A stretch of 17,113 nucleotides of DNA from an uncultured Candidatus Saccharibacteria bacterium (GCA_938041005.1 CALHZJ010000073.1:1-17113), one strand, 5' to 3'; positions 1-7,665 are shown, counted from the first letter of the stretch. Numbers and translations: made by a program. The notes: generated by a model not told the origin, from the letters alone.

Positions 1-421
1 GAATCCACCAAGTTGCATAAGTCGAAAACTTGAATCCCTTATCCGGATCAAATTTCTCAACCGCACGCAAAAGTCCAGTATTTCCCTCCTGAATCAGATC
101 CAAAAAGTCCAAACCGCGACCAGAATAACGCTTAGCAATTGATACCACCAAACGCATATTCGCCTCAGCCATCTTATCCTTAGCCTTCTTATCGCCTTCA
201 ACAATTCGGCGCGCCAAGTCCATTTCCTCTTCAGCGCTAAGTAGTGGGATTTTACCAATTTCCCGCAGATACAACCTGACTGAGTCGTCCGACACGTCGT
301 CCAAATATTGCCCAGTTGTCAACGAATCCAAATCTTCCGATTCTTCTTCGTCTATAAGCGTTGGATCAAAATCATCATCTTCATTTAAGTTTGCCGGCTT
401 CGTCGTGATATCGTCGCTCAC
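1..421 (-). CDS. rpoD: RNA polymerase primary sigma factor (RpoD), N-terminal part; runs off the window
   Basis: Encodes the first 140 residues of a sigma-70 family factor, which directs RNA polymerase to housekeeping promoters. An acidic N-terminus (residues 1-45) is followed by region 1.2 (about 46-68, with DDSVRLYLREIGKIPLLSAE) and by regions 2.1-2.3 (about 80-140, with NMRLVVSIAKRY, DLIQEGNTGLLRAVEKFD and FSTYATWWI), which bind core polymerase and melt the -10 element. Large region 1.1 is almost absent. The start is GTG at 421-419, overlapping the dnaG stop by 4 nt (GTGA), with AAGGAG five bases upstream, so translation is probably coupled to dnaG. The gene continues past position 1, so regions 2.4-4 are not visible. 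dnaG-rpoD order is the classic macromolecular-synthesis arrangement. Confidence 0.96.
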   Translation of the reverse strand, partial: MSDDITTKPANLNEDDDFDPTLIDEEESEDLDSLTTGQYLDDVSDDSVRLYLREIGKIPLLSAEEEMDLARRIVEGDKKAKDKMAEANMRLVVSIAKRYSGRGLDFLDLIQEGNTGLLRAVEKFDPDKGFKFSTYATWWI

Positions 422-2151
422 ATTTTCTCCTTAATCAGATTATTTAAGTTCTGGCGTAAATTCTGAGACAAAACCTCATCACCCGACGCCTCGGCCTCTC
501 TAAGCTGCGTTAATAGTTGATTCTTTTTGTTTTCGCGATGTTTGATTGTTATCTGTCTGACTAGCCGAGCCATCTCTTCGTCCAAGCTTTTTTGCTCCCA
601 ATTGGCGTAACGACTTTCACTTTTCAACTGTACTATTTTCACATACTGTTCGATTTTTTGCAAGTCCAGCGGAACTTCACCTAAATCCGCGTCTGGATTC
701 TTTCGCAAATAGCCAATCAGCTGCCGCGCGTTGTCATCATCCAGCATTTCTCCAGAAACCGCCGCTAACCAACGCCGCACAGATTTTTCACTCGCCGCCA
801 GCCCCGCCAGCATATCCTCAGTTTCATCCTGAACCGGAGTCGGTTTTTCTTTCTCAATTTTCGCCTTTTTCAATTGATGTTCAGCGACTTTTTCATTCGA
901 CAATTTTGCCTTCAGCGCGGTAATTGACGCGCCAGTTTTTTCAGAAATCACCGACAAATAATGCTCTTGCTCCACCGGATCTTTCAAGCCTCGGACAATT
1001 CTCAGCGCAATGGTCGAAAATCTTCGCTTGCCTTCCGCCGACTTCAAATTCTCCATTTCCGCGTATCTGGCAATCACCCAATCCACCGCTGGCTGAGATT
1101 TATCAATCGCCGCCTGCCAAAGCGCTGGATCTTTTTGGATCAATTCATCTGGATCTTTGACGCCATCAGGCAAGCTCACCACTTCCAACTCCACGCCGAC
1201 TTCCTGCGCCAAATTGATCGCCCGCTCCGTTGCGTTAACTCCCGCTCGATCGCCATCAAACGCCAAGCGAATCCGCCCTGCTAATCGACTAAGCGACTTC
1301 AAATGCTGAGTCGTCATCGCCGTTCCAGAAGTCGCAACTACGTTTTTGACGCCCGCTTGATGACTGCTAATTACATCCAGATTGCCCTCAACAATCACCG
1401 CCACATCGCTTTTTCGAATCGCTTCCTTGGCTTGATGCAAACCAAAAATATGTCGCGATTTATCGAATAACAGCGTTTGCGGCGTGTTCAAGTATTTTGG
1501 CGCGCGCGGATCGTCACGAATAATTCTGCCCGTGAATCCCACAACTTCTCCGTTGCCGTCACTCAACGCCACCATCATTCGCCCGCGAAACAAATCGCCA
1601 CCAAACCGATTCGACAAGCCAGCGTCCGCCAATTCCTGTCTAGAAAATCCTCTTTTTTCCAATGCTTTCGTCAACGTGTCGCCATTCTCCGGCGCATAGC
1701 CAATCAAAAAATCGCCAATTGTCTGTCGATTTAATCGCCGTTTTTTAACCACATAATTTAACGCTGTCGAATTTTTTACCAAATTCTGCTGATAAAAATT
1801 GGCAGCCAGCTTCAACGCTTCTCTGGCTCTAGCGCGACGCTTGGCTGTTCGTCCGTCGCCATTAGAAAACAAAGTCAGATCAACGCCCGCCTTCCGAGCC
1901 AAATGCTCCAGCGATTGACGAAAATCCATTCCTTCCACCATCATCACAAACGTAAAAATATCGCCACCTTTTCCAGAAGAAAAATCGTGCCAAATCTGCT
2001 TTTCTGGACTGACCATAAAGCTTGGGGTTCGCTCGTCGGTAAACGGACTTAAACCCTTCAAGTTGCGCCCCGCTCGCTTCAACTGAACATACTCACCAAT
2101 CACATCCTCGATGTTCAGTCGCGCCCGCACTTCTTCTTTGGCATCATTCAT
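418..2151 (-). CDS. dnaG: DNA primase DnaG with a zinc-less N-terminal domain
   Basis: Primase that lays down RNA primers at the replication fork; 577 residues, near the usual length. The N-terminal CHC2-type domain (about 1-95) is recognisable from GRNLKGLSPFTDERTPSF and KQIWHDFSSGKGGDIF, but all four zinc-ligand positions are replaced: Ser35, Thr38, Asp56 and Ser59 stand where Cys, His, Cys and Cys are expected. The catalytic core follows, with a TOPRIM fold carrying EGNLD (Glu255, Asp259), FDGDRAG (Asp299, Asp301) and KDPDE (332-336), so catalysis looks intact. The C-terminal third is a divergent helicase-binding region. Expressed from an extended -10 promoter placed so that the ATG is the first base of the message; rpoD follows with a 4-nt overlap. 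Confidence 0.96.
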   Translation of the reverse strand: MNDAKEEVRARLNIEDVIGEYVQLKRAGRNLKGLSPFTDERTPSFMVSPEKQIWHDFSSGKGGDIFTFVMMVEGMDFRQSLEHLARKAGVDLTLFSNGDGRTAKRRARAREALKLAANFYQQNLVKNSTALNYVVKKRRLNRQTIGDFLIGYAPENGDTLTKALEKRGFSRQELADAGLSNRFGGDLFRGRMMVALSDGNGEVVGFTGRIIRDDPRAPKYLNTPQTLLFDKSRHIFGLHQAKEAIRKSDVAVIVEGNLDVISSHQAGVKNVVATSGTAMTTQHLKSLSRLAGRIRLAFDGDRAGVNATERAINLAQEVGVELEVVSLPDGVKDPDELIQKDPALWQAAIDKSQPAVDWVIARYAEMENLKSAEGKRRFSTIALRIVRGLKDPVEQEHYLSVISEKTGASITALKAKLSNEKVAEHQLKKAKIEKEKPTPVQDETEDMLAGLAASEKSVRRWLAAVSGEMLDDDNARQLIGYLRKNPDADLGEVPLDLQKIEQYVKIVQLKSESRYANWEQKSLDEEMARLVRQITIKHRENKKNQLLTQLREAEASGDEVLSQNLRQNLNNLIKEKM

Positions 2152-2166
2152 ATTTTTATTATATCA
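2151..2166 (-). promoter_or_regulatory. dnaG leaderless promoter (extended -10)
   Basis: On the minus strand TGATATAAT (2166-2158) is an extended -10 element, TGn followed by consensus TATAAT. Counting from a -7 position at 2158, transcription would start at 2151, the A of the dnaG ATG. No Shine-Dalgarno sequence precedes the ATG, and no good -35 is visible. This fits leaderless initiation. Confidence 0.7.
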
Positions 2167-2169
2167 CTC

Positions 2170-2204
2170 TTTACCTCTGTTATTGTTTGTGGTTAAATAG
2201 AAAT
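2170..2204 (+). promoter_or_regulatory. Leaderless promoter of the plus-strand membrane-protein gene
   Basis: TTTACC (2170-2175, 4/6 to the -35 consensus), a 17-bp spacer, then TTAAAT (2193-2198, 4/6 to -10) put the expected transcription start exactly at 2205, the A of the ATG. There is no Shine-Dalgarno sequence. The promoter is back to back with that of dnaG in a 53-bp divergent intergenic region. Confidence 0.5.
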
Positions 2205-2816
2205 ATGTATCCTGACAATTTGAATAACCAACCTCAAGGTATCGATTATCTGAATCAAATTGCCACACCTCCGCCAGCGGAAGGTTTTGATAAAAAAACC
2301 AAAATCATCATCGCTATTTTGAGCTTTATCGGTCTAATAACCCTAATCGCGATATTCGTTTTCTCACAAGATTCTATGCCAAACGCTAATCCGTCACAAG
2401 TTGCATCACGCGTTAATAAGCTACTCACTATTTCCAAAAAATATAATAATAAGTTCCGCTCAACCAGTTTACAGACCACCAATAGTTCTCTGGTTGCAGT
2501 GCTGACCACTGCGAATGCCTCAATGGGCGAAGCGCTTCAAGCAACCGGCGTCAATTATAAGGAGAAACAGAAGGACATTCTCGCTCTAGATCCATCAGAA
2601 AAATTAGAGAAAAAATTGGACGAAGCCCTTCTGAATACGCAATTGGATATTACCTATGCTCATGAGATGAATGTGCAAATAACAGATACAATCAACATGA
2701 TGAAAAAGGTGTACAAATCCACCAAGTCAAAAAAGATGCGCGAATGGCTAGTAAAAACTGCTGGCGACTTAGAGAATATCCAGAAGCAGATCAATCAAAT
2801 CATTAAAGCAGATTAA
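2205..2816 (+). CDS. Single-pass membrane-anchored protein of unknown function
   Basis: 203 residues. A Pro/Gln/Asn-rich cytoplasmic N-terminus (1-30) is followed by KK and one strongly hydrophobic helix (about residues 33-53, IIIAILSFIGLITLIAIFVF). The remaining 150 residues are mostly helical and polar, with Lys/Glu-rich stretches, and probably face outside (about 54-203). No enzymatic motif is seen. ATG at 2205 was chosen over an in-frame TTG at 2187 because it starts with MYPDN and coincides with the predicted leaderless transcription start; the extra WLNRN segment looks non-coding. The stop TAA shares the TTAA at 2813-2816 with the convergent yjbR-like gene. I do not recognise a named family; a cell-envelope role is an inference from topology only. 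Confidence 0.8.
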   Translation: MYPDNLNNQPQGIDYLNQIATPPPAEGFDKKTKIIIAILSFIGLITLIAIFVFSQDSMPNANPSQVASRVNKLLTISKKYNNKFRSTSLQTTNSSLVAVLTTANASMGEALQATGVNYKEKQKDILALDPSEKLEKKLDEALLNTQLDITYAHEMNVQITDTINMMKKVYKSTKSKKMREWLVKTAGDLENIQKQINQIIKAD

Positions 2817-3151
2817 GCCTCCGAGACTAATCGATAGCTCAGCCTCGCCAAATCAAAAACCTCTTCGTCAGTCAATTGACCTGAACAAATAATTGTATTC
2901 CAATGTTTCTTGTTTAAGTGATAGCCCGGTAAAACCGTTTCGTATTTTTCTCGTAAATTCTGTGCTAACAACGGATCACATTTCAAACTCACCCTGAGCG
3001 GCTTTGAACCTTCTGTCACCAATGCTACCATTTTCCCTGCACCGTCATTATCTCTACCAAATTTATATACCGCGACATCCTCACCAAACGGATAATCCAG
3101 CCATACGCCCGGCAAGTTTAAGATAAATTCTTCAAATTGTTTATGTGTCAT
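2813..3151 (-). CDS. MmcQ/YjbR family protein
   Basis: 112-residue small cytosolic protein with the hallmarks of the MmcQ/YjbR family (CyaY-like alpha/beta fold): an N-terminal helix ending in LPGV, then DYPFGEDVAVYKFG, a strand with MVALV, PLRVSLKCDP, and a C-terminal GYHLNKKHWNTI followed by a helix. The length matches the family, whose molecular role is poorly defined; some members are called DNA-binding. The ATG overlaps the orn stop by 4 nt (ATGA at 3151-3148), so it is probably translationally coupled to orn and co-transcribed with it. The stop overlaps the stop of the convergent plus-strand gene. Confidence 0.85.
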   Translation of the reverse strand: MTHKQFEEFILNLPGVWLDYPFGEDVAVYKFGRDNDGAGKMVALVTEGSKPLRVSLKCDPLLAQNLREKYETVLPGYHLNKKHWNTIICSGQLTDEEVFDLARLSYRLVSEA

Positions 3152-3699
3152 ACCCTTACCTTTTTCAAATAATATTCAAGTTCCATAATACTGCCGCGGA
3201 TGTCTTCCAACGCTCGATGATCTTCTGGCTTGGCGAATTTCTTACCGTATTTGCCTTCAAACACAACCTTCCAAGCACTCACATCCAACACACGATAATG
3301 TAGTTTTTTTGACAACGTCGGCCACCATTGATCAATGAATCGACGATCCTGATGGATTGAATTGCCTGCTAACAAAATCTTCGTCTCGCCTGCAAAATGC
3401 TCATCACAAAACGCCAACAATTCGTGCTCTATTTCCGCCAAAGGCTTACCCGATTCATTCTGCTCCTCCAGCCCGCGTCGCGCTTCCGGATGCTCATTCC
3501 AAAAACCAGCATTTCGATCTAACAACTTAGCCAGCTTTTCCGAATCGTGACGCACAATTCCTTCATACGTCGCAATTTCCTTAAAATTCCAATCCGTCGC
3601 AATTGCCGCCACTTCCAAAATCTCATCACGCACTGGATCCAACCCGGTCATCTCTAGATCCATCCATAAAATCTTCTTTGGCTTAAAACTTGCTTTCAT
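3148..3699 (-). CDS. orn: Oligoribonuclease (DEDDh 3'-5' exonuclease)
   Basis: 183 residues, the normal length for Orn, which degrades 2-5 nt RNAs and linear dinucleotides at the end of mRNA decay or cyclic-dinucleotide breakdown. All DEDDh catalytic residues are visible: Asp14 and Glu16 in WMDLEMTGLDP, Asp118 in GNSIHQDRRFID, His161 and Asp166 in HRALEDIRGS. His replaces the Cys often found in motif II (GNSxCQDRRF), which is not a catalytic change. The start is ATG 3699 with no Shine-Dalgarno; TATAAT lies seven bases upstream, so the message is probably leaderless. It is followed by the overlapping yjbR-like gene. A degenerate second copy of its 5' end lies at 4837-4905. Confidence 0.95.
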   Translation of the reverse strand: MKASFKPKKILWMDLEMTGLDPVRDEILEVAAIATDWNFKEIATYEGIVRHDSEKLAKLLDRNAGFWNEHPEARRGLEEQNESGKPLAEIEHELLAFCDEHFAGETKILLAGNSIHQDRRFIDQWWPTLSKKLHYRVLDVSAWKVVFEGKYGKKFAKPEDHRALEDIRGSIMELEYYLKKVRV

Positions 3700-3711
3700 A
3701 TCTTTATTATA
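3699..3711 (-). promoter_or_regulatory. orn leaderless promoter
   Basis: Minus-strand TATAAT occupies 3711-3706, which puts the expected transcription start at 3699, the A of the orn ATG. The hexamer directly abuts the stop codon (TAG, 3714-3712) of the upstream nucleotidyltransferase gene. No Shine-Dalgarno sequence is present. Confidence 0.65.
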
Positions 3712-4788
3712 CTACTTTTTGGCATCGTAGTAATCTCGAGAAAACCGCTCTGGCACCTGTCTTAATAGCCTTTCAACAACGTCATCAAACTTTGCCGCAC
3801 CACCAAGCTTCAGGCTATTTTCTCTTTCAATCCGAAGGGATTCAAGCACGCCATCAGACGGGACAAAACCCGTCTCATTCACTAGATAATAATACATCTC
3901 AATAGCACTCATATCTTCACAACCATACGGTATCATTCCATAAAACTTTAGATTTTCCACATAGCGTTCGGCCAATTCGTCGCTGACTTCTAACGCCTTA
4001 TCTAGCTGTAGCGCTTGCATGAAATAAGCATCCCTTGGATCACCATAAATATCATCTGGCAATTGAACACTCTTGATGGTTGCATAGTCAATCCCCTGAA
4101 CTTGCATATCAGACAGAAGCCTCACTGCCTTGAGGGCTAATTTATTGCCAATTCGATAGCCATAATCAATGTCGTGTTCAAAAACTGTCGGTCTAATAAT
4201 ATGCTCAGCAGTATCCAACACTGCTTGAGTGCTAGCCAATAACCTCCAAGTACCGTTGTTCTTGTGTATGAGCACTTGATTGATTGTAAAATCATGCCGC
4301 CTCATAAACTCGGCAGTAGATTGTACATACTCCGCGCCATAGCCATTCATTGCATCACGTGGCGAAAAACGCATTGAAAGATCGCTCGCTACCGCCCGAA
4401 TCTCATCTGGATCATAATCGCCACTAGCAATAACTTCTTCTAAAATTACCAAATCGACATCGCGAGGAGGCGGTAACTGACGGTCGCTATGAACTAGAGA
4501 CTCCAAAACCTGACGAGCCGCCCCACCCTTTACACCAATAAATGGCGGTAGTTCGTCTAGATCAAAACCCAAATTAGCCCGCTCAATAGCATCGGCAGGT
4601 AATTCATATTCATATATTTCATTGCAGCGAGCTTCCGGGTTGCCAGGCTGCTCGCAATCATAATATTTCAGTTGGCAGCTAATTCCTCCAAATTCTACGC
4701 AGCGCTCGCCGCTGTCAAGCACTTGCAAAGCGCGAGGTTGATGCATCTTCGCCTCTATATCACTCGGAGTCGGGCTTAATTTTTCCAT
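3712..4788 (-). CDS. Divergent class II nucleotidyltransferase, Cca/PcnB (tRNA nucleotidyltransferase/poly(A) polymerase) type
   Basis: 358 residues. The region 84-116 (IGVKGGAARQVLE, then RDVDLVIL) matches the class II nucleotidyltransferase head, a Gly-Gly plus Arg motif followed by a DxD metal pair (Asp110, Asp112). RRHDFTIN (163-170) matches the RRDFTxN motif of CCA-adding enzymes and poly(A) polymerases. RIGNKLALKAVRLLSDM resembles the neck helix. An extra N-terminal segment of about 80 residues contains three cysteines (30, 38, 45) plus one at 55 and is not typical. The one tRNA in this window already encodes CCA, so repair, poly(A) addition or another RNA-tailing role is as likely as CCA synthesis. 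The gene sits between orn and a broken orn copy, suggesting insertion. It has its own extended -10. Confidence 0.75.
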   Translation of the reverse strand: MEKLSPTPSDIEAKMHQPRALQVLDSGERCVEFGGISCQLKYYDCEQPGNPEARCNEIYEYELPADAIERANLGFDLDELPPFIGVKGGAARQVLESLVHSDRQLPPPRDVDLVILEEVIASGDYDPDEIRAVASDLSMRFSPRDAMNGYGAEYVQSTAEFMRRHDFTINQVLIHKNNGTWRLLASTQAVLDTAEHIIRPTVFEHDIDYGYRIGNKLALKAVRLLSDMQVQGIDYATIKSVQLPDDIYGDPRDAYFMQALQLDKALEVSDELAERYVENLKFYGMIPYGCEDMSAIEMYYYLVNETGFVPSDGVLESLRIERENSLKLGGAAKFDDVVERLLRQVPERFSRDYYDAKK

Positions 4789-4804
4789 AATTAATATTAT
4801 AGCA
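4789..4804 (-). promoter_or_regulatory. Nucleotidyltransferase gene promoter (extended -10, leaderless or 1-nt leader)
   Basis: Minus-strand TGCTATAAT (4804-4796) is an extended -10 with a consensus hexamer. The predicted transcription start is 4789, one base before the A of the ATG at 4788. There is no Shine-Dalgarno sequence. Confidence 0.65.
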
Positions 4805-4836
4805 TAAACAATTTAAAAAGTCAATCAAAGAAGTCC

Positions 4837-4918
4837 TCTCATCACGCACTGGATCTAGTCCAGTCATCTCCAGGTCGATCCATAATATTTTTTCGCCTTA
4901 CTCATACTATCTATTATA
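4837..4918 (-). pseudogene. Remnant of a second orn copy: promoter plus first about 23 codons
   Basis: Reading the minus strand, TATAAT (4918-4913) is followed by ATG at 4905 with the same spacing as other leaderless starts here, and then by sequence matching the orn 5' end. After a one-base frameshift early in the remnant it encodes KILWIDLEMTGLDPVRDE, against KILWMDLEMTGLDPVRDE in intact orn (3621-3699). The DNA differs at many synonymous positions, so this is not a recent tandem duplicate. Homology stops at about 4837 and the frame runs into unrelated sequence. It lies between the helicase stop (4925) and the nucleotidyltransferase promoter. It may be what is left of a resident orn after a divergent orn arrived with the nucleotidyltransferase gene. 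Confidence 0.8.
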
Positions 4919-4924
4919 CACTCG

Positions 4925-7471
4925 TTATCTGTTTATCTGACCATAAAAAGCTTCTTGCTGCTCGCTCGTTAACACATTCTGCACTTCAGCCCAAACCTTA
5001 GCCTCCGCCTCATGGACATTGTGACTATTTACCGCAGACCCGTCTAGGACCTGATGCAATTGACCCTTGGTGATAACTCGCTGATGTTGTAAATCAAACA
5101 ATACTCTTACTTGTTTATTAGCCTTGTTTTTCATTGCGTCCACTATCAGCGCGATTTGCTCATCTGTTATGGCGGGGATTTTTTGCTGCCGCTCTGGACC
5201 GAGTATCAGCGAGCCGACTTTCGGCCGCGTCACACGAACCAAGTCACCATTAGGAGCAACTCTATCACCAAGGGATTCAGACACAGCGCTGCTACTCAAG
5301 GCTTGAGCAACTTGATTCTTGGTTACTGGTAAAATTGTGTTGAGTGTGTATCGACGACCATCATGCGCATCATACCACCACGGTAAAGCCAGCACTAACG
5401 TCAACGCCTCCGAGCCCATACGTCGCACTAAGCTGTGCGAACTAATTTCATACTCAGAAATACCACGTTCACCAGTATGAACATTCTTGTATTGATTAAC
5501 CGTTGTTCGTCCAATGCGCCGACTACCAGTTTTGGCATACAATAATTCCTGAAACCCGCGCACCAAAGCCACCGATATATTGTGTTTTTCCTCGCTGTTT
5601 AGTTCACCCATGTCGATATCGTTTGGATTAACCGACAGGCGCCGACATATTTTACTAAATTGATAGTGAATATTATCCGCCTTATTGGGATCAATACCAT
5701 TAGTCAGGTAGACATCATTGTCAGTACGACAGCCGTCATAAATCTCTCTGGTTTTCAAAAAAGCATCGTATTCGGCAAAAAAGTCATCTGTTGTATCGGG
5801 GCTGACAAATTCCTGGAACAATTCCTTTGGTTGATGCCAGGCGGCAAAGCCACCACCCGAGACGGAGGCTGCCATGGCCGATAATGCCAACACTTCACGT
5901 AAGCTTCCCCCATTCTTAATCATTTCTGCTAATGACCGAGAAAGTTCTGGCGACAATGGTAAACTATCCATAAACTCACCAATTTTTGTGATCTGCCCCT
6001 CTCCATCAATTGCTTCCAGGGTTTCCAGCAAATCGTACGACTCTTGAATAACTTTTTTACTAGCAACAGGATGCATCAGGTATCGGTTCAGATCCTCAAA
6101 ATCACCATTCAGATGGATAGCCGACAAAACGTTGCGCACAATATTCGTGTGATATATCTCCGGTGGAATATGCTGTTCACGGGACGCAATATCATAAAAT
6201 CCTTTCAGCTCATCTGGCAAATAAATCTTATCGTAAGATATCGGACGAGCCAATACAAACTTAGCGCCATCAATATCACGACCGCCCCGCCCCGCCTGCT
6301 GCATCAGCTCTGCTTGAGTACACAATCGAGGTGGCAACCCCTCCGTGCCCTCTTCACCAATTTCTTTACTCTTCGTCAGTCCATTTGACAGCACCAAATC
6401 AACCTCAGGGATAGTGATTCCAGACTGTCCAGCCGAGGTCGAAACGATGACAAACGACTCATCTTCTGCTGGTTTGGCAGTAAAAATCTCTCGGCGCGCA
6501 GCTTCTGATATGCCAGAATGTAGTTTGAAAAATCGTATTTTCCCGGATTGATGGCGAGTATGACGTTTGATTGACGCAATGGTCTCATCAATACTCCTCA
6601 CACCTTCAACAAAGATTAGTGATTTTTTCGAGTCCTTACCATATTCAAGGTAGGCTTCGGATACGGTATTCACCTTATCTTCTTCAATATCAATATCATG
6701 CGGCCGACCCTTAATGGTTACGACTGGTAGTTCTGACCCATTAATATCTTCGTACATCGCCTGAGAAACTTCTGTATCAGGCGTGGCACTAGAAAAAGCC
6801 ATATGCCATTTGCCGGTATTCTCTATCGATTTTGCCGCCAGAGCGGTAGCAAATTCCATCTCCAAATTGGCTTCATGTATTTCATCAACCAGGATAAGCG
6901 TCTTCTCGTCCTGCCAGTCGCTAGAAAATTGTTCCAGCTTTTTCGTAAACGTTGCTGGAGTCATGAAACAGAGCCTAGTGTCCGGCGTCGCTTCAGTGGC
7001 ACGTCCGTGAATCTTACCCACCAAGTGATTAGGATATTGTTCGCCAAGCTGTTCACGCAAACTCTTCTCGACATATTCAGTAACATTATCGACGATAACC
7101 CGCCGCGGCATCAACACCACGACACGATCAAACCGCTCCAGTGCATACTGAGCGGTTTGTGTCGTTTTACCACTACCCGTCGGTCCGCACAGCCAGGATA
7201 TTTTACTTTCCGATAATGTGTCTAATATCTCTGCTTTGTGCTTATATGCAGGTAGTTTTTTGTCACCAAGATCATAGTCAGCAAAAGGAGTTTCCGGTAG
7301 TTTACTGTACCGTTCCCGCAATTCTTTTAAACGCTGTCGCCTCTGTTCGGGCGGTTCACCATAACTATACGACGGTTGACTGGGTCTTTCAATATTTCGA
7401 CTCAATAAATGACTACTGCTAGGTTCTTGCGATCTACGTAAATAGCTCGGACGCCGAACTCCATCTTTCAC
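4925..7471 (-). CDS. DEIH-box (DEAH/RHA, HrpA/HrpB-type) superfamily 2 helicase
   Basis: 848-residue SF2 NTP-dependent helicase, probably acting on RNA. The N-terminal 60 residues are basic, Ser/Pro-rich and probably disordered. Motif I is GPTGSGKT (96-103), motif II DEIH (196-199), motif III SAT (228-230), and motif VI QQAGRGGR (391-398); SLIFVEG (284-290) and VIVSTSAGQSGI (341-352) are RecA2 elements. The remaining 450 residues hold a winged-helix/HA2-like region and an unrecognised C-terminus. The length is close to HrpB and much shorter than HrpA (about 1300), so I leave the symbol open. The start GTG 7471 has AAAGGAG eight bases upstream. Downstream lie the orn remnant, the nucleotidyltransferase and orn, which suits an RNA-processing role. 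Confidence 0.9.
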   Translation of the reverse strand: MKDGVRRPSYLRRSQEPSSSHLLSRNIERPSQPSYSYGEPPEQRRQRLKELRERYSKLPETPFADYDLGDKKLPAYKHKAEILDTLSESKISWLCGPTGSGKTTQTAQYALERFDRVVVLMPRRVIVDNVTEYVEKSLREQLGEQYPNHLVGKIHGRATEATPDTRLCFMTPATFTKKLEQFSSDWQDEKTLILVDEIHEANLEMEFATALAAKSIENTGKWHMAFSSATPDTEVSQAMYEDINGSELPVVTIKGRPHDIDIEEDKVNTVSEAYLEYGKDSKKSLIFVEGVRSIDETIASIKRHTRHQSGKIRFFKLHSGISEAARREIFTAKPAEDESFVIVSTSAGQSGITIPEVDLVLSNGLTKSKEIGEEGTEGLPPRLCTQAELMQQAGRGGRDIDGAKFVLARPISYDKIYLPDELKGFYDIASREQHIPPEIYHTNIVRNVLSAIHLNGDFEDLNRYLMHPVASKKVIQESYDLLETLEAIDGEGQITKIGEFMDSLPLSPELSRSLAEMIKNGGSLREVLALSAMAASVSGGGFAAWHQPKELFQEFVSPDTTDDFFAEYDAFLKTREIYDGCRTDNDVYLTNGIDPNKADNIHYQFSKICRRLSVNPNDIDMGELNSEEKHNISVALVRGFQELLYAKTGSRRIGRTTVNQYKNVHTGERGISEYEISSHSLVRRMGSEALTLVLALPWWYDAHDGRRYTLNTILPVTKNQVAQALSSSAVSESLGDRVAPNGDLVRVTRPKVGSLILGPERQQKIPAITDEQIALIVDAMKNKANKQVRVLFDLQHQRVITKGQLHQVLDGSAVNSHNVHEAEAKVWAEVQNVLTSEQQEAFYGQINR

Positions 7472-7478
7472 ACTACTC

Positions 7479-7523
7479 TCTCCTTTATACTCACATTGTA
7501 GATAGGAGAAAGTAAAATAGCAA
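7479..7523 (-). promoter_or_regulatory. Helicase promoter and ribosome binding site
   Basis: Minus-strand TTGCTA (7523-7518), a 17-bp spacer and TACAAT (7500-7495) predict transcription from about 7488. This gives a 17-nt leader holding AAAGGAG (7486-7480) in front of the GTG start. It contrasts with the leaderless genes around it. Confidence 0.55.
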
Positions 7524-7538
7524 ACGTAAGCGTCTTAG

Positions 7539-7568
7539 CTTTTTCTTGTCTAGTTTGTCTAACTTAAA
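7539..7568 (-). repeat. Second copy of the mscL 3'-end sequence (KLDKLDKKK-encoding)
   Basis: Minus-strand 7565-7539 encodes KLDKLDKKK, the same nine residues that end MscL (8407-8381). 21 of 27 bases are identical and all six differences are synonymous; a Phe codon precedes it here and Leu (then Phe) in mscL. It lies in the 194-bp gap between the helicase and pyrH, in a minus-strand reading frame that continues antisense into pyrH. Both copies face the same way and bracket pyrH. I read it as a possible mscL remnant, not a gene. The rest of the gap holds an 8-bp direct repeat, ATTTGTAT (7577-7584 and 7596-7603), of unknown meaning. Confidence 0.45.
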
Positions 7569-7648
7569 AAACGAATATTTGTATAGCAAATCGCAATTTG
7601 TATTACACTGCCGCCTCCCTTTTGCATTTATGTTATTTTCAAGCGCGC

Positions 7649-7665
7649 TATGATACACTGGTGTC
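7649..7665 (+). promoter_or_regulatory. pyrH promoter, short or absent leader
   Basis: Two overlapping -10 candidates precede pyrH: TATGAT (7649-7654, start about 7661) and TACACT (7654-7659), which would place the transcription start exactly at 7666, the A of the ATG. No Shine-Dalgarno sequence occurs upstream. Either choice gives a leader of 0-5 nt. Confidence 0.5.

Noticed and set aside
924..1734. Several plus-strand reading frames across dnaG
   Set aside because: They are antisense shadows of a well-supported gene with no ribosome binding sites and no recognisable protein sequence.
2187..2204. TTG start adding six residues to the 2205 gene
   Set aside because: The segment overlaps the predicted -10 hexamer; ATG 2205 coincides with the expected transcription start.
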